This document shows, in pieces, positions 7,042 to 16,896 of a stretch of DNA of 26,293 nucleotides. Positions within the stretch are counted from its first letter, which is position 1. Each line of letters begins with the position of its first letter. Position numbers and translations under genes: made by a program. Under the pieces are notes generated by a model that did not search any database, was not told where the DNA came from, and was given only the letters and a program-made list of their open reading frames with translations. This stretch comes from an uncultured Eubacteriales bacterium (lineage in GTDB: Bacteria > Bacillota > Clostridia > Monoglobales > Monoglobaceae), in the NCBI GenBank assembly GCA_900545865.1, contig URAN01000039.1, positions 1 through 26,293 on the forward strand, in the 5' to 3' direction.

Positions 7042-9282
7042 ATGAAAGCAAAGAGATTTTTATCAACAATACTATGTATGGTCTTGACGGCAGGTATTAC
7101 ATCGGCTGTGTACGCAGATACAGCCGATGTGGATTACAGCACCAACACGGGAACGGCTGCAATCTCGCCGATTATCAACGATACACCGAACGCTTATAAG
7201 TTTTCGTTGCCCGACAGCGGAAAAACTTATGCTTTGATAGATTCATATCAAAACACAAAAAGCGAAAAAAGAGAGTTCTTTGTTATGACGGATTATTCGG
7301 CGTCGGGAGGTCTGGCAACAGACGCACTGAGCCAGAACAGATATAAATTTGCTAAGGATTCAACGTACACATGGGACAGCACGTCCGAAAATTATATATG
7401 GAATCCGACAGATACCAATACGCTTGCCGGGTTTATAAACAGCGATACGTTTATAAGTAAAATGGTAGACACAAAGGTTGATGAATATGTAACGGTGCAT
7501 AAATATAAGTTTGAGCCTGCATCGGAATGGGATAAGAACATAAAGAGTGAGGTTGAATCGAGATATGCACTTCCGGCATTATCCGAAATCAGCCATTATA
7601 AAGACAGAATCGGCGTTAAAGCATATGAGTATAATGTGTCATCGGGCGCTATGACAACCACGGCAAATTCGTGGTGGTTGAGAACACCGCCGAAAACAGG
7701 CGGAAACGGGGCAATGGTTTTCCACGGAACAAACCTTGTTCCGGCATGGCAGAGTTGTGACAACGGCTGGGGCAAGACAATTCGTCCGTGCTTTTATTTG
7801 ACGGAGGATTTCTTTAAGAACGTAAAGTTGGATTTATCCGACTTGGGAAATGCAGTAATTCAAATCGTTGACTTTGACAGCATCCTTTCGAAAGAACAAG
7901 CCTTGGCATTGGGATATACAGAGGATGACTGGGATAGGCTTTCAACTGAATTTGTGAATATAAGCACACAGACCTCGAATGATGTAAATATCGTGTGTAA
8001 TGGGGGAAACAGAATCAAATCGGGGTACACATTGTCGGTGACGGGTGCACAGGACGGTGATTTGGTTCAGTATTATTGTTCAGCAGACGGAGTGTACGGA
8101 ACGCAGATTCAAGGTGCGGTGAATGAGGATTTTATGCTGACAAATAATTTGGAAAATATGTATGTTGTCGCAATAGTGAAAAAGGCAAACGGAGATAGTT
8201 TTGTAACCAACAAAGTTTTGGTCGGTAAAAACTTGCCAACCTATTCGGGATGGATAAAGCTTAATCTTAAAAGCGAAAATGATAATGCGGATTATAAGCT
8301 GAAAATTTCGGGTCAGCCCGGAGAGTTCACGATGGTCGGTTACGATAAAAATACAAAGGATATGACATTGATGAGTGGTATAGCTGTTAATAGTTATGAA
8401 GAGACAAGCAAAATCTATCGTGATACCGTAAACAAGCAGATATATGATGAAACAGACGAAAAATCGATTGCGTATTATATTAATACATCGGGATTTATCA
8501 ATTCAAAGCTTATAACGACCGATTATCAGAAGTATTTGGTGAAGAAATATTGGGAAACAGAACATGGCAAAGACAGAAGCGATACCGTTTCATATGCTGC
8601 GGTTGCCCTTCCGAGTATGACAGAATTGTATTCAGAAAATTATTCCGCAAGAATCGGTTGGAAAATAGGAACGGGAGCGGGAGAACAGGGCGGATTTAAA
8701 ACAAGAACTCCATATGCAAACGGTGATACACAATTTTACTATATACATAATATAACAACAGACGGACAGGGACGGTCAACCGATGCAAACTCAAACTATT
8801 ATCCGGCAAGGGTTCAAGTAAATTTGAGTGCCAATATTTTCAAGGAACAAAGGGTTGATATGGAAAATTCGGGCGTGTTGGCGTTAAATGAGATAGATTT
8901 ACCATCGATTATAACGTTAGATGAAGCAAAGGTGCTCGGATACACAACTGCCGAGATGATTTTGCTTGGTTTTTACGATACATACGGCACAATCAAGTCT
9001 GCTGAGGCTGTCGGAAAAAATATTAATGTAGGATATATCTATTCGAACAATGGCGATGAGAAGAACGTAAAGATGTTGTGCTGCGTTTTTGATAAAACGG
9101 GAAAATTGCTGACTGATATTAAAATAGAGGATATTTTCCTTTTGGAGAACGCAAAAGATAAAAATGAAAGCAAGAGTATAGAAATGTCAAATGAGATTTT
9201 GGAAGATTCCGTAATTAAAATTCTTGTGTGGGACGGAGTCAATTTGTTAAAACCGATGATGTTTGATGTCGAGAATAATTAA
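7042..9282 (+). CDS. Secreted protein with two DUF6273-like modules
   Basis: The 746-aa precursor has a Sec signal peptide (KAKR, hydrophobic core, cleavage after VYA at residue 25). Residues about 40-290 form a DUF6273-like module, with the hallmark WWLRTP at 211-216 and IRPCFYL before a helical tail ending GYTEDDW. About residues 325-395 look Ig-like. From SGW near residue 403, a second, degenerate copy has TRTP at 554-557 and lacks WWLR. The C-terminus (about 660-746, with IKILVWDG...KPM) is the small beta domain often found at the end of clostridial secreted enzymes. No catalytic domain, SLH repeat or sorting motif is visible, so it is probably released or held by protein or glycan contacts. 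Its first module nearly duplicates that of the SLH protein at 11048. GTGAGG stands 9 bases before ATG. Confidence 0.8.
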   Translation: MKAKRFLSTILCMVLTAGITSAVYADTADVDYSTNTGTAAISPIINDTPNAYKFSLPDSGKTYALIDSYQNTKSEKREFFVMTDYSASGGLATDALSQNRYKFAKDSTYTWDSTSENYIWNPTDTNTLAGFINSDTFISKMVDTKVDEYVTVHKYKFEPASEWDKNIKSEVESRYALPALSEISHYKDRIGVKAYEYNVSSGAMTTTANSWWLRTPPKTGGNGAMVFHGTNLVPAWQSCDNGWGKTIRPCFYLTEDFFKNVKLDLSDLGNAVIQIVDFDSILSKEQALALGYTEDDWDRLSTEFVNISTQTSNDVNIVCNGGNRIKSGYTLSVTGAQDGDLVQYYCSADGVYGTQIQGAVNEDFMLTNNLENMYVVAIVKKANGDSFVTNKVLVGKNLPTYSGWIKLNLKSENDNADYKLKISGQPGEFTMVGYDKNTKDMTLMSGIAVNSYEETSKIYRDTVNKQIYDETDEKSIAYYINTSGFINSKLITTDYQKYLVKKYWETEHGKDRSDTVSYAAVALPSMTELYSENYSARIGWKIGTGAGEQGGFKTRTPYANGDTQFYYIHNITTDGQGRSTDANSNYYPARVQVNLSANIFKEQRVDMENSGVLALNEIDLPSIITLDEAKVLGYTTAEMILLGFYDTYGTIKSAEAVGKNINVGYIYSNNGDEKNVKMLCCVFDKTGKLLTDIKIEDIFLLENAKDKNESKSIEMSNEILEDSVIKILVWDGVNLLKPMMFDVENN

Positions 9283-9309
9283 AAAGCTAGGTATAAAAGT
9301 TTGAAAAAG

Positions 9310-9338
9310 ATTAATGTGAAAGTTTCTTTCGCGTTAAT
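9310..9338 (+). other. 13-bp hairpin after the first DUF6273 gene
   Basis: Positions 9310-9322 pair with 9326-9338 (two G.U wobbles) around a 3-base loop. No T tract follows, so it is more likely an RNA-stabilising or processing structure than a terminator. Confidence 0.35.
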
Positions 9339-9426
9339 GCATCAGGCAGGATTTAAATTGCTCGTACAAAGTTTTCTTTGTTTATGCTCAGAAATGCATA
9401 TGGGCAGATTTAATCTCTTATCATTT

Positions 9427-9477
9427 CTTGCCCTGCGGGTAAGAGGAATTTTATTATAACTTGTGCCGACGCAGGGC
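9427..9477 (+). promoter_or_regulatory. Mutually exclusive hairpins, candidate attenuator
   Basis: A 7-bp hairpin pairs 9427-9433 with 9437-9443, one G.U included, and is followed shortly by AATTTTATTAT, a terminator-like arrangement. Its left arm overlaps GCCCTGCG (9430-9437), which is perfectly complementary to CGCAGGGC (9470-9477). Only one structure can form at a time. This could attenuate the solute-binding lipoprotein gene, but it is sequence inference only. Confidence 0.3.
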
Positions 9478-9495
9478 GGCAGAATGGAGTTTAAA

Positions 9496-10902
9496 ATGAT
9501 TAATGCAAAAAGACTATTGGCTCTGCTGACGTTGAGTGCGCTTACGGTATCGGTGTTGGGCGCATGCGGCAAAAATTCGATAAATGATACGGATGAGAAC
9601 GGAAGGACGATTATAAGCGTGGGAAGCTGGCCATCAAAGGACGGTGCAAAAAAGCAGAATATGGAAGACAGAAGACAAAGGTTTGAAACGGAAAACACTG
9701 ATTTCGTAATACAGCCCGATAACTGGAGCTTTGATTTAAAAAGCTTTTATGCCAAAGCGGCAGGAGGACAAATTCCGATTGTCTACAGCACAAATTTTAC
9801 TGAAGTTTCACAGATTATTTCTGCCGGATACAGTGCGGACTTGACAAATGAGTTGAAAAAACAAGGCTTGTATGATAAAATGAACAAAGAAGTGTTAGAT
9901 GTTGTATCCAAGGACGGACGAGTGTATGCTTTTCCGTATGCCGCATATGTTTTGGGCCTTGCCTATAATGTTAATTTGTTTGAAAAAGCAGGCCTTATGA
10001 ACGAGGACGGAACGCCGAAACAGCCAAAGGATTGGAACGAGCTTGCTGAGTTTGCGGTAAAGATTAAAAAGGCAACGGGCGTGGCGGGATTTATATTCCC
10101 GACGGCGAGTAATGTCGGCGGCTGGATATTCACGTCCGTTGCATGGTCATACGGAACGGAATTTATGAAGAAAGACGGCGATAAGTGGAAGGCAACGTTT
10201 GATTCGCCCGAGGCGGCAGAGGCTTTGCGGTTTATCAAGGATTTAAAGTGGAAGTATGATGTTCTGCCGAGCAATACGTTTATCGATTACACCGAACAGT
10301 TTAAAACCTTCGGAACGGGACAGGGCGCAATGTTAATAGCAGCCGGAGATATGCCGGGCGATGTTCGTTCGTATGACATGAACCCTGACTCGATAGGTAT
10401 GATGATGATTCCGAGAGGTCCGAAAGAGCATGTAACATTAATGGGCGGAAGTGTGCACGAAGTGTCAAACAAGGCGAGTGATAAACAAATTGAGGGTGCG
10501 ATAAAGTGGATAAAGACGGCATATTCACCCGACTTGACCGAACAGTTTAAAGAAAATCGTGAAAAGGATATAAATACCCGATTGGAAAATAACGAGCTTA
10601 TAACCGTCAAAAGTATGTCAACATGGAACAGCGAATCCGAGGCAATAAAGTTCGACCACGAACTCAGAGATAAACTTGCAAACGGAAATCCCAATCATGT
10701 CAAGCTATATAATGATTTTGTGGCAGATATGGGTGATTGCAGAATGCACCCAGAGGAACCGGTTTGTGCACAAGAGCTTTATGCTATTTTGGATAATTGT
10801 ATTCAGGCAGTGCTGACAGACAAAAACGCTGATTGTGCCGAGCTTTTAAAGAAAGCAAATTCGGATTTTCAACAGAACTATCTCGATAATTTGGATTATT
10901 AA
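9496..10902 (+). CDS. ABC-type extracellular solute-binding lipoprotein (family 1)
   Basis: The 468-aa precursor has a lipoprotein signal peptide with lipobox LGAC and the lipidated Cys24. The mature part is a family-1 sugar-type solute-binding protein: ENTDFVIQPDNWSFDLKSFY, a hinge-type AFPYAAYVLGLAYNVNLFEKAG, and DWNELAEFAVKIKKATG are typical. Such proteins capture oligosaccharides outside the membrane for an ABC importer. No permease or ATPase gene is in the window, so it is an orphan here and must use a distant transporter or act as a surface binder. The frame is open from GTG 9463 with another ATG at 9484. ATG 9496 is chosen because GGAG lies 6 bases upstream and it gives a normal-length signal peptide. 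It lies amid surface proteins of the same strand. Confidence 0.88.
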   Translation: MINAKRLLALLTLSALTVSVLGACGKNSINDTDENGRTIISVGSWPSKDGAKKQNMEDRRQRFETENTDFVIQPDNWSFDLKSFYAKAAGGQIPIVYSTNFTEVSQIISAGYSADLTNELKKQGLYDKMNKEVLDVVSKDGRVYAFPYAAYVLGLAYNVNLFEKAGLMNEDGTPKQPKDWNELAEFAVKIKKATGVAGFIFPTASNVGGWIFTSVAWSYGTEFMKKDGDKWKATFDSPEAAEALRFIKDLKWKYDVLPSNTFIDYTEQFKTFGTGQGAMLIAAGDMPGDVRSYDMNPDSIGMMMIPRGPKEHVTLMGGSVHEVSNKASDKQIEGAIKWIKTAYSPDLTEQFKENREKDINTRLENNELITVKSMSTWNSESEAIKFDHELRDKLANGNPNHVKLYNDFVADMGDCRMHPEEPVCAQELYAILDNCIQAVLTDKNADCAELLKKANSDFQQNYLDNLDY

Positions 10903-10955
10903 TTTGACTGACAGACAGTGAAGAAGAAAATTAAAAGTTGAAAGTTAAAGTGAAA

Positions 10956-10989
10956 TCGTGGGCTGGTCTTTACGATCCCGACCCGGCGA
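10956..10989 (+). other. Imperfect GC-rich hairpin before the SLH gene
   Basis: Between the lipoprotein gene and the SLH gene, TCGTGGG.TGG can pair with CCGACCCGGCGA (one bulge, one mismatch). The stem is about 10 bp. No T tract follows. It may be a weak attenuator or a processing site in the intergenic mRNA. Confidence 0.25.
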
Positions 10990-11047
10990 ACATATGCTTG
11001 CGAATTATGAGAATACTGACATATAAGTACAACGAGGAGGAACTTTT

Positions 11048-14000
11048 ATGAAGATAACAAATAGGTTTTTAAGCGTAACGATAAGTGTTTTAATCGGGCT
11101 TTCGATACTGACGGCATCCGCAAACGCAGATACAACTGATGTAGACTATGGCACCAACACGGGAACGGTCGCAATTTCACCGATTATTAGTGACACACCG
11201 AATGAGTATAAGTTTTCGCTGCCCGACAGCGGAAAAACCTATGTTTTGATAGATTCATATCAAAACGAAAGCGGGAAAAGAGAGTTCTTTGTTATGACAG
11301 ATTATTCGGCGTCGGGCGGTCTGGCAACAGACGCATTGAGTCAGAACAGATATAAATTTGCCAAATCCTCATCATACACATGGGATGGCGAATCCGAAAA
11401 TTATGTATGGAATCCATCGGATGCCAATATGCTTGCCGGGTTTATAAATAGTGATACGTTTATAAGCGCAATGATAGACCGTAAGGTAGACGAATATGTA
11501 ACGGTGCATAAATATAAGTTTGAGCCTGCGTCGGAGTGGGACAAGAACATAAAGAGCGAGGTTGAATCGAGATATGCACTTCCGTCAATATCCGAAATTA
11601 ACCATTATAAAGACAGAATCGGCGTTAAGGCATATGAGTATAATGTGTCATCGGGCGCTATGACAACCACAGTAAATTCGTGGTGGTTGAGAACACCGCC
11701 GAAAACGGGCGGAAACGGGGCAATGGTTTTCCACGGAACAAACCTTGTTCCGGCATGGCAGAGTTGTGACAACGGCTGGGGCAAGACAATTCGTCCGTGC
11801 TTTTATTTGACGGAGGATTTCTTTAAGAACGTAAAGTTGGATATGACAAAGCTCGGAAAAGATGCAGCGGCTATAGTTAACTTTCCGTCATTAATGACTA
11901 AACAGGAACTTTTTAAAATCGGCTATACGGAAGACGAACTGAATGGTGCGGGAATTTATTATCCCGAGGCGGAAAATGTTTGTGTGACGGGTGTACCCAC
12001 CGTCGGTTCGGTCTTGACCGCTGATTATAAGTATAAGAATTTAGGGGGAAACGAACAAGGCTTGTCACGATTTGAATGGTACAGGGTAAGCAGCGACGGA
12101 ACGGAAACTCTTATTGATTGCTCTGCCGACAGATATACTGTTACACAACAGGATTTGGACTGTGAAATATATTATACAATAGTACCTATTACAAAAGAGG
12201 GGTATAGAGGAGAAAAAACCTTATCGCCCAAAAGCGATAAGGTGACAGAAGGTGAGTGTACTCTGAAATTTTTTTCAGCAAAAAGAATTGATTCGGAATT
12301 TGTGATTTCAATTGAGGGGTTAATAGCAAAGCAATTGGGGACAGAAATTGCTGCGTTAATGAACGTCTATCATGGAAATAATCTGATAAGTTCAGAAATT
12401 GCAACAATCGAGCCAAATGGCTCAAAGAGATTCGCACAGAATTTTAAAGATGACGATTATGTAAAATTTGCGATTTACAACAAAGATACTTTTGAGCCTA
12501 TGTTTGTTTATAAGTACAACGAGGCTTTCGAACCGCCGTCGGATGACTCCGATGAGTTTACGATAACACCAAATCCGCTTGAAGATGCGTTGGTTGTTCA
12601 CGGAAAGAACGAGGGTTTTTCGGTGGATGATGATGTGATAATATACATAACAAAAGCTGATGAAAGAGTCCCCGTGTATATTGGTGCCGACCGTCTTGAC
12701 AAAAAAGGGAATTTAAATCACAGCTTTTCGTTCGGAAGCAATCAAACGGCAGGTATATATAATATGAATATTATATCAAAAGCCGAAAAAAGAATGATAA
12801 GCTTTAATTACAGTTCTTTGGAAACAAGGGTTGATATTTTAGAGAATGTCTTGGGAAAAATTGATTCCGAAAAAAGGTTTGCCGATGTAATCAGACAAAA
12901 TATGCGGGAATTGGCTATATCGGACAGATACATTCTCGGTATGACCGATAAAGAACTGGAACGAATGGGAATATATCTTTTGGGCAGGTCATATGGCGGC
13001 AATGATATAACTGCGTTTTACAACGACTTGTCGGACGCATCCGCTGTTGTAAAGATTACCAAAGTTGAGAATCCGGGCGAGGTTGCGGCATATTATTCCG
13101 AACGATACAAGTTTGAAGAATGTGAATTGTATAACGAGTTTAAAAAGTTAGATAATTCAGAAAATGTCTTTAAAATGTATTTTGGCAAAGAGTGTATGAG
13201 TTTTGATGACGTCAGAAAACTGTTTAACCAAAATGTTGTTTTACAGATGATTAACGAGGCCGATTCTTATGGGCAGATAGACGATGCAATCAGAAAGTAC
13301 AAAGATTTTATTACTTTTAATACAGATAAATATTTCGGTTCGGACACCAACAAAACATCTTTATTTTTGCTGGAAAACGGCGGAAATTTTATGAGTATGA
13401 CAGAGCTTGAAACAGAGATAAATAATGCTGTAAAAGCGCAGAAGACCGTTAAAGAGCCGTCATCGGGAAGAGGAGGCGGATCCTCGTCGGGAAGCTTCAC
13501 CGCCGGCAGGTTCGCAAGCAATAATTTCGTTGATGATAGTAACAGTGTTCCAAACCCCGAGGTTGACAAAGGTAAGGAAACTTTCGGTGATGTAAAAAAA
13601 GAGCATTGGGCATATGCTTATATAAAAGAGTTGGCGGAGAAAGGCATTGTTTTAGGTGATGAAAATGGAAAATTCAACCCCGATGCCGATGTCTTGAGAG
13701 AAGAATTTGTTAAAATGTTAGTGATTGCGGCAGATAAAAAAACGTTCGATGTGTCGTGCGAGTTTGTGGATGTTCCGAAAGACAGCTGGTGTTATAAATA
13801 TATTTCGGCGGCATATGAGTCGGGAATTGTAAATGGAAAAGGCAATAACTTATTTGGAATATCAGAATGTATCACAAGAGAGGATATGGCGGTTATGATT
13901 TCAAATATGATTGATTACACACCGACAGGTGATAGAGGTAACTTTAATGATTATGACATGATTTCGGACTATGCAAAAAAGCCGGTCAAACTTCTTTCTG

Positions 14001-14119
14001 AAACTGAAATAATAAACGGATTTGAAGACAATACTTTCAGACCGCACAACGTTATGACAAGGGCTGAGGCGGCGGCAGTGATTGCACGGTTTTTGAACTG
14101 TACACAGCGGCGGAATTAA
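11048..14119 (+). CDS. SLH-anchored surface protein with N-terminal DUF6273 module
   Basis: The 1023-aa precursor begins with a Sec signal peptide (cleavage after ANA, residue 27). Residues about 40-300 are a DUF6273-like module with WWLRTP at 212-217, closely matching the module of the protein at 7042. An Ig-like domain follows (about 300-400, VTGVPTVGSVLTADYKY), then two beta domains (about 400-600) and a largely helical region (about 600-790). A Gly/Ser linker around 805-830 precedes three SLH repeats (about 843-1018, such as FGDVKKEHWAYAYIKELAEK). SLH repeats bind pyruvylated secondary cell-wall polymers, so this is a wall-anchored display protein. No catalytic residues are recognised. 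It may hold substrate or partner proteins at the cell surface. GAGGAGG stands 7 bases before ATG. The next gene starts 40 bases after its stop. Confidence 0.88.
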   Translation: MKITNRFLSVTISVLIGLSILTASANADTTDVDYGTNTGTVAISPIISDTPNEYKFSLPDSGKTYVLIDSYQNESGKREFFVMTDYSASGGLATDALSQNRYKFAKSSSYTWDGESENYVWNPSDANMLAGFINSDTFISAMIDRKVDEYVTVHKYKFEPASEWDKNIKSEVESRYALPSISEINHYKDRIGVKAYEYNVSSGAMTTTVNSWWLRTPPKTGGNGAMVFHGTNLVPAWQSCDNGWGKTIRPCFYLTEDFFKNVKLDMTKLGKDAAAIVNFPSLMTKQELFKIGYTEDELNGAGIYYPEAENVCVTGVPTVGSVLTADYKYKNLGGNEQGLSRFEWYRVSSDGTETLIDCSADRYTVTQQDLDCEIYYTIVPITKEGYRGEKTLSPKSDKVTEGECTLKFFSAKRIDSEFVISIEGLIAKQLGTEIAALMNVYHGNNLISSEIATIEPNGSKRFAQNFKDDDYVKFAIYNKDTFEPMFVYKYNEAFEPPSDDSDEFTITPNPLEDALVVHGKNEGFSVDDDVIIYITKADERVPVYIGADRLDKKGNLNHSFSFGSNQTAGIYNMNIISKAEKRMISFNYSSLETRVDILENVLGKIDSEKRFADVIRQNMRELAISDRYILGMTDKELERMGIYLLGRSYGGNDITAFYNDLSDASAVVKITKVENPGEVAAYYSERYKFEECELYNEFKKLDNSENVFKMYFGKECMSFDDVRKLFNQNVVLQMINEADSYGQIDDAIRKYKDFITFNTDKYFGSDTNKTSLFLLENGGNFMSMTELETEINNAVKAQKTVKEPSSGRGGGSSSGSFTAGRFASNNFVDDSNSVPNPEVDKGKETFGDVKKEHWAYAYIKELAEKGIVLGDENGKFNPDADVLREEFVKMLVIAADKKTFDVSCEFVDVPKDSWCYKYISAAYESGIVNGKGNNLFGISECITREDMAVMISNMIDYTPTGDRGNFNDYDMISDYAKKPVKLLSETEIINGFEDNTFRPHNVMTRAEAAAVIARFLNCTQRRN

Positions 14120-14159
14120 AGACCGGCAGTGCATATTTATTACGATGAGGAGATTGATT

Positions 14160-16880
14160 ATGAAAAGAATAATAAGAATACTTTACAAGAGCCTGACCGC
14201 ACTGACAGCATTGACTTTTTTTCTAACTCAACCGATTTGGGGCGCATCGGTGTATGATGAATGGTTATACGGTGTCGGCGGTGCGAATGAAGTAAAATCC
14301 GAAGAACCGGTTGAACAATCAGCGGATATTGACACTCTAAACGGTTTAAGCGGATTGTTCGGACTTTCCAATGCCTTAATGCCCGGAGTGCGGATAAGCC
14401 GCGGAGAATTTTTGAATATTATTATGAAGATTGCGCAAAAGGGCAATGTTCTTACGTCTGATGAAAGCAGATTTTCGGATATAGCTGTTAATGATTCCTA
14501 CTGTGATGCGGCAACGGCGGCTGTTGATTTGAAAATAATTGACGGAGCGGAGAACGGATTGTTTTATCCCGATGAAAACATTTCACTTACTGCGGCGCAA
14601 AAAATAATTGTGAATGTATTGGGATACAGAGATATAGCAATGGAAAACGGCGGTTTTCCGTACGGATATGAGGTGCTGGCACGCCGTCTGGGTATCGGCT
14701 CGGCTGTGATTGACAGAGATGGATTATATTCTCAAGAGGTAGCAGGTCTTATTCTTAATATGCTGGATGCGGAAATAGCCGATATTAAAGCTGTTTCGGT
14801 AAAGCGCATCAACGGAGATCCTTATATCGAAAGCAAGTATAACAAGACCTCTTCATTTTTGTCTGTGATGTACGGAGTTGAAAAAATCAGCGGTGTAGCA
14901 GAGGGGAACGAATACACACGGCTTTTCAGCAAGGATGGTTTGGGTAAGGGTAAAATAATGATTGATAATGTGCTGTACGGATATGATAAGGATGATGTAA
15001 AAGATTTACTGGGTAAATATATTACGGCGTATGTGATAGATAAGGATAAAAGAGTGGTGTATATTCGGGATGATGAAGATTATAAAATGACTGTTATAAG
15101 TTCGGATGATATTGAAAATATCGCAAACAGATGTATTACATATACCAAGGATAACAAGGTGTTGAGAGTAGATATTCCAAAAGGTGCAGCTGTGATATAT
15201 AATAATGTTTGTTTGCCGAATTATTCTATGGAGGATTTAAATATAAAAAACGGATGTATCGAGATTATAAAAAATCCTTCGGACAGAGGTACGGCTGTTA
15301 AAATTTTTGAATATATTCCGGCTGTTGTTTCGGGTGCTGACACGGAAAACCGTATAATTTTTGCAAAAACAAAGGATTTAAAGGCACAGAGCGTTTCCGA
15401 GGTTGCCGTAAAATACGAAGCCGATAAGTTTGACAGCTTTGAGTTGTTCGATGCAAATGGTGTCAAGCCATCATTTGAGGATATAAAAGCGGATATGGTT
15501 TTGAATGTTCTGGTATCCAAAGACGGCAGGCATATGAGTGCATATCAAAAAGGAGCGCAAAGCAGCGGAAAGCTTGAAGCGAAATACATGGGAGATTCGC
15601 CCAAAATAGTAGTCAATGCGGATACCTGTGAATTATCGGAAATGATAATGTCAGATGTTGATAAAATCGACTTGGGAAAAAGCGTGTCGATATATACGGA
15701 TATGTTTGGTAAGGTTGTGCGTGTTAAAGAGGGAAAAACAATAAGCGAGTTATTCGCATATCTTGTCGATGTTGCAAAAGAAACGGTTATAGATACAAAA
15801 TACAAGTTTAAACTATATGACCAAACAGGGGAAATTAAGATACTCAATTCATCGGACAATATCAAGGTAAACGGACAAAAACTTTCAAATGATTCAAAGG
15901 TGATAGACAACTCGGAATTTCCGATTGCGGTATTATATACCGTTGATGAATACGGAGATGTAAACAATATTTATCTACCCGATTCTGAAGGTAGTATGCT
16001 GAAATCAATTTGTAAAACTCCGAACGAAAAGCTTTTCTATAACGGGGGCGGAAACCTGAGATTTGCGGCAGAGTCCGGGTTTGACGGTTCGGGATTTATG
16101 ATTGATAAAGATACGGTGATTTTGGAAACGCCGCCTGATATTAAAGATGCCGATGCTTCTCTTTTCAGAAAAATGGATCCTGCGTCCATAAGTCAGTTTG
16201 CGCGGTATTCGCTTATGTCTTATACAACATCGGACACGGTCGGTGCGGCTGAATATGTCATCATTACAGCAAAGAACGGTGATGTAAAAAAGTCAAAGGA
16301 TGCGGCCTTTGTGGCTGATATTTGGGAAGGTCTTAAATCCGACGGAACGGTAACGAAGGAACTAAAGCTTACTTCATATTCGTTTTCCGACAAGGTTTTT
16401 AAAACCACTGATGCGTCCGTTATTTCAAATCTGACGCTTACAACGCCGAATGGTGATGTACAAACGAATGTGGAGATAGGTGACTTGATTATCTATAATA
16501 CCGATGCGGCAAATAATATTTATGATATTGTGATTGCGGCGAAAGGCATTGTAAAGACTGATGAGATTAAATATTGGTCAAACACCCAATATAACGGCGC
16601 ATGGTATGACAATCTTGCGCTGTTTCACGGGAAGATAAATCAAGTAAAGGATTTTTATGTGAATTTTTCTTTGTTTAATGATGCTAACAGCAGATTTAAC
16701 ATTTTGCTAAATGATACTATTAAAATAATTGAATATAACCGCAGTGCCGAAAGGGAATGTGACAAGGTGAGGTATTTGGATAAAAATCAGCTGTTTGTAG
16801 ATGCCGATAACAATTCCGACGGGAAAGTTTTGCTTTATGTTAAGACGGGAACGCCGAGGATAATGATAATTTATAAATAA
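14160..16880 (+). CDS. SLH-domain surface protein, large beta-rich body
   Basis: A 906-aa precursor with a signal peptide (cleavage near WGA, residue 29). SLH-type repeats lie at the N-terminal end, about residues 78-205, with SRGEFLNIIMKIAQ, then FSDIAVNDSYCDAATAAVDL and a second TAAQKIIVNVLGY unit. The remaining ~700 residues are repetitive beta-strand-rich sequence of the kind seen in clostridial S-layer-like proteins, and no catalytic motif is evident. It probably forms part of the wall-bound scaffold or outer layer. The frame opens at ATG 14145, but that ATG overlaps the Shine-Dalgarno GAGGAGA, which is correctly spaced (7 bases) for ATG 14160. The gap to the next start is only 16 bases, so it is co-transcribed with the giant glycosidase downstream. 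Confidence 0.82.
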   Translation: MKRIIRILYKSLTALTALTFFLTQPIWGASVYDEWLYGVGGANEVKSEEPVEQSADIDTLNGLSGLFGLSNALMPGVRISRGEFLNIIMKIAQKGNVLTSDESRFSDIAVNDSYCDAATAAVDLKIIDGAENGLFYPDENISLTAAQKIIVNVLGYRDIAMENGGFPYGYEVLARRLGIGSAVIDRDGLYSQEVAGLILNMLDAEIADIKAVSVKRINGDPYIESKYNKTSSFLSVMYGVEKISGVAEGNEYTRLFSKDGLGKGKIMIDNVLYGYDKDDVKDLLGKYITAYVIDKDKRVVYIRDDEDYKMTVISSDDIENIANRCITYTKDNKVLRVDIPKGAAVIYNNVCLPNYSMEDLNIKNGCIEIIKNPSDRGTAVKIFEYIPAVVSGADTENRIIFAKTKDLKAQSVSEVAVKYEADKFDSFELFDANGVKPSFEDIKADMVLNVLVSKDGRHMSAYQKGAQSSGKLEAKYMGDSPKIVVNADTCELSEMIMSDVDKIDLGKSVSIYTDMFGKVVRVKEGKTISELFAYLVDVAKETVIDTKYKFKLYDQTGEIKILNSSDNIKVNGQKLSNDSKVIDNSEFPIAVLYTVDEYGDVNNIYLPDSEGSMLKSICKTPNEKLFYNGGGNLRFAAESGFDGSGFMIDKDTVILETPPDIKDADASLFRKMDPASISQFARYSLMSYTTSDTVGAAEYVIITAKNGDVKKSKDAAFVADIWEGLKSDGTVTKELKLTSYSFSDKVFKTTDASVISNLTLTTPNGDVQTNVEIGDLIIYNTDAANNIYDIVIAAKGIVKTDEIKYWSNTQYNGAWYDNLALFHGKINQVKDFYVNFSLFNDANSRFNILLNDTIKIIEYNRSAERECDKVRYLDKNQLFVDADNNSDGKVLLYVKTGTPRIMIIYK

Positions 16881-16896
16881 AGTTGAGGTGATTATT

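Noticed and set aside
9342..9698. Minus-strand open frame across the lipoprotein signal region
   Set aside because: It overlaps the well-supported lipoprotein gene and has no start signals or recognisable domain.
10998..11027. Promoter before the SLH gene (TTGCGA, 18 bases, TATAAG)
   Set aside because: The transcript would start at or within the ribosome binding site at 11034-11040, leaving almost no leader.
7114..11842. Diversity-generating retroelement target, given a lectin-like WWLR module duplicated with small changes
   Set aside because: The three differences in the near-identical tract are not confined to adenines of one copy, and no reverse transcriptase or template repeat is visible.
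12808..13569. Minus-strand open frames inside the SLH protein gene
   Set aside because: Shadows of the coding strand; the plus frame has signal peptide, DUF6273 and SLH features.
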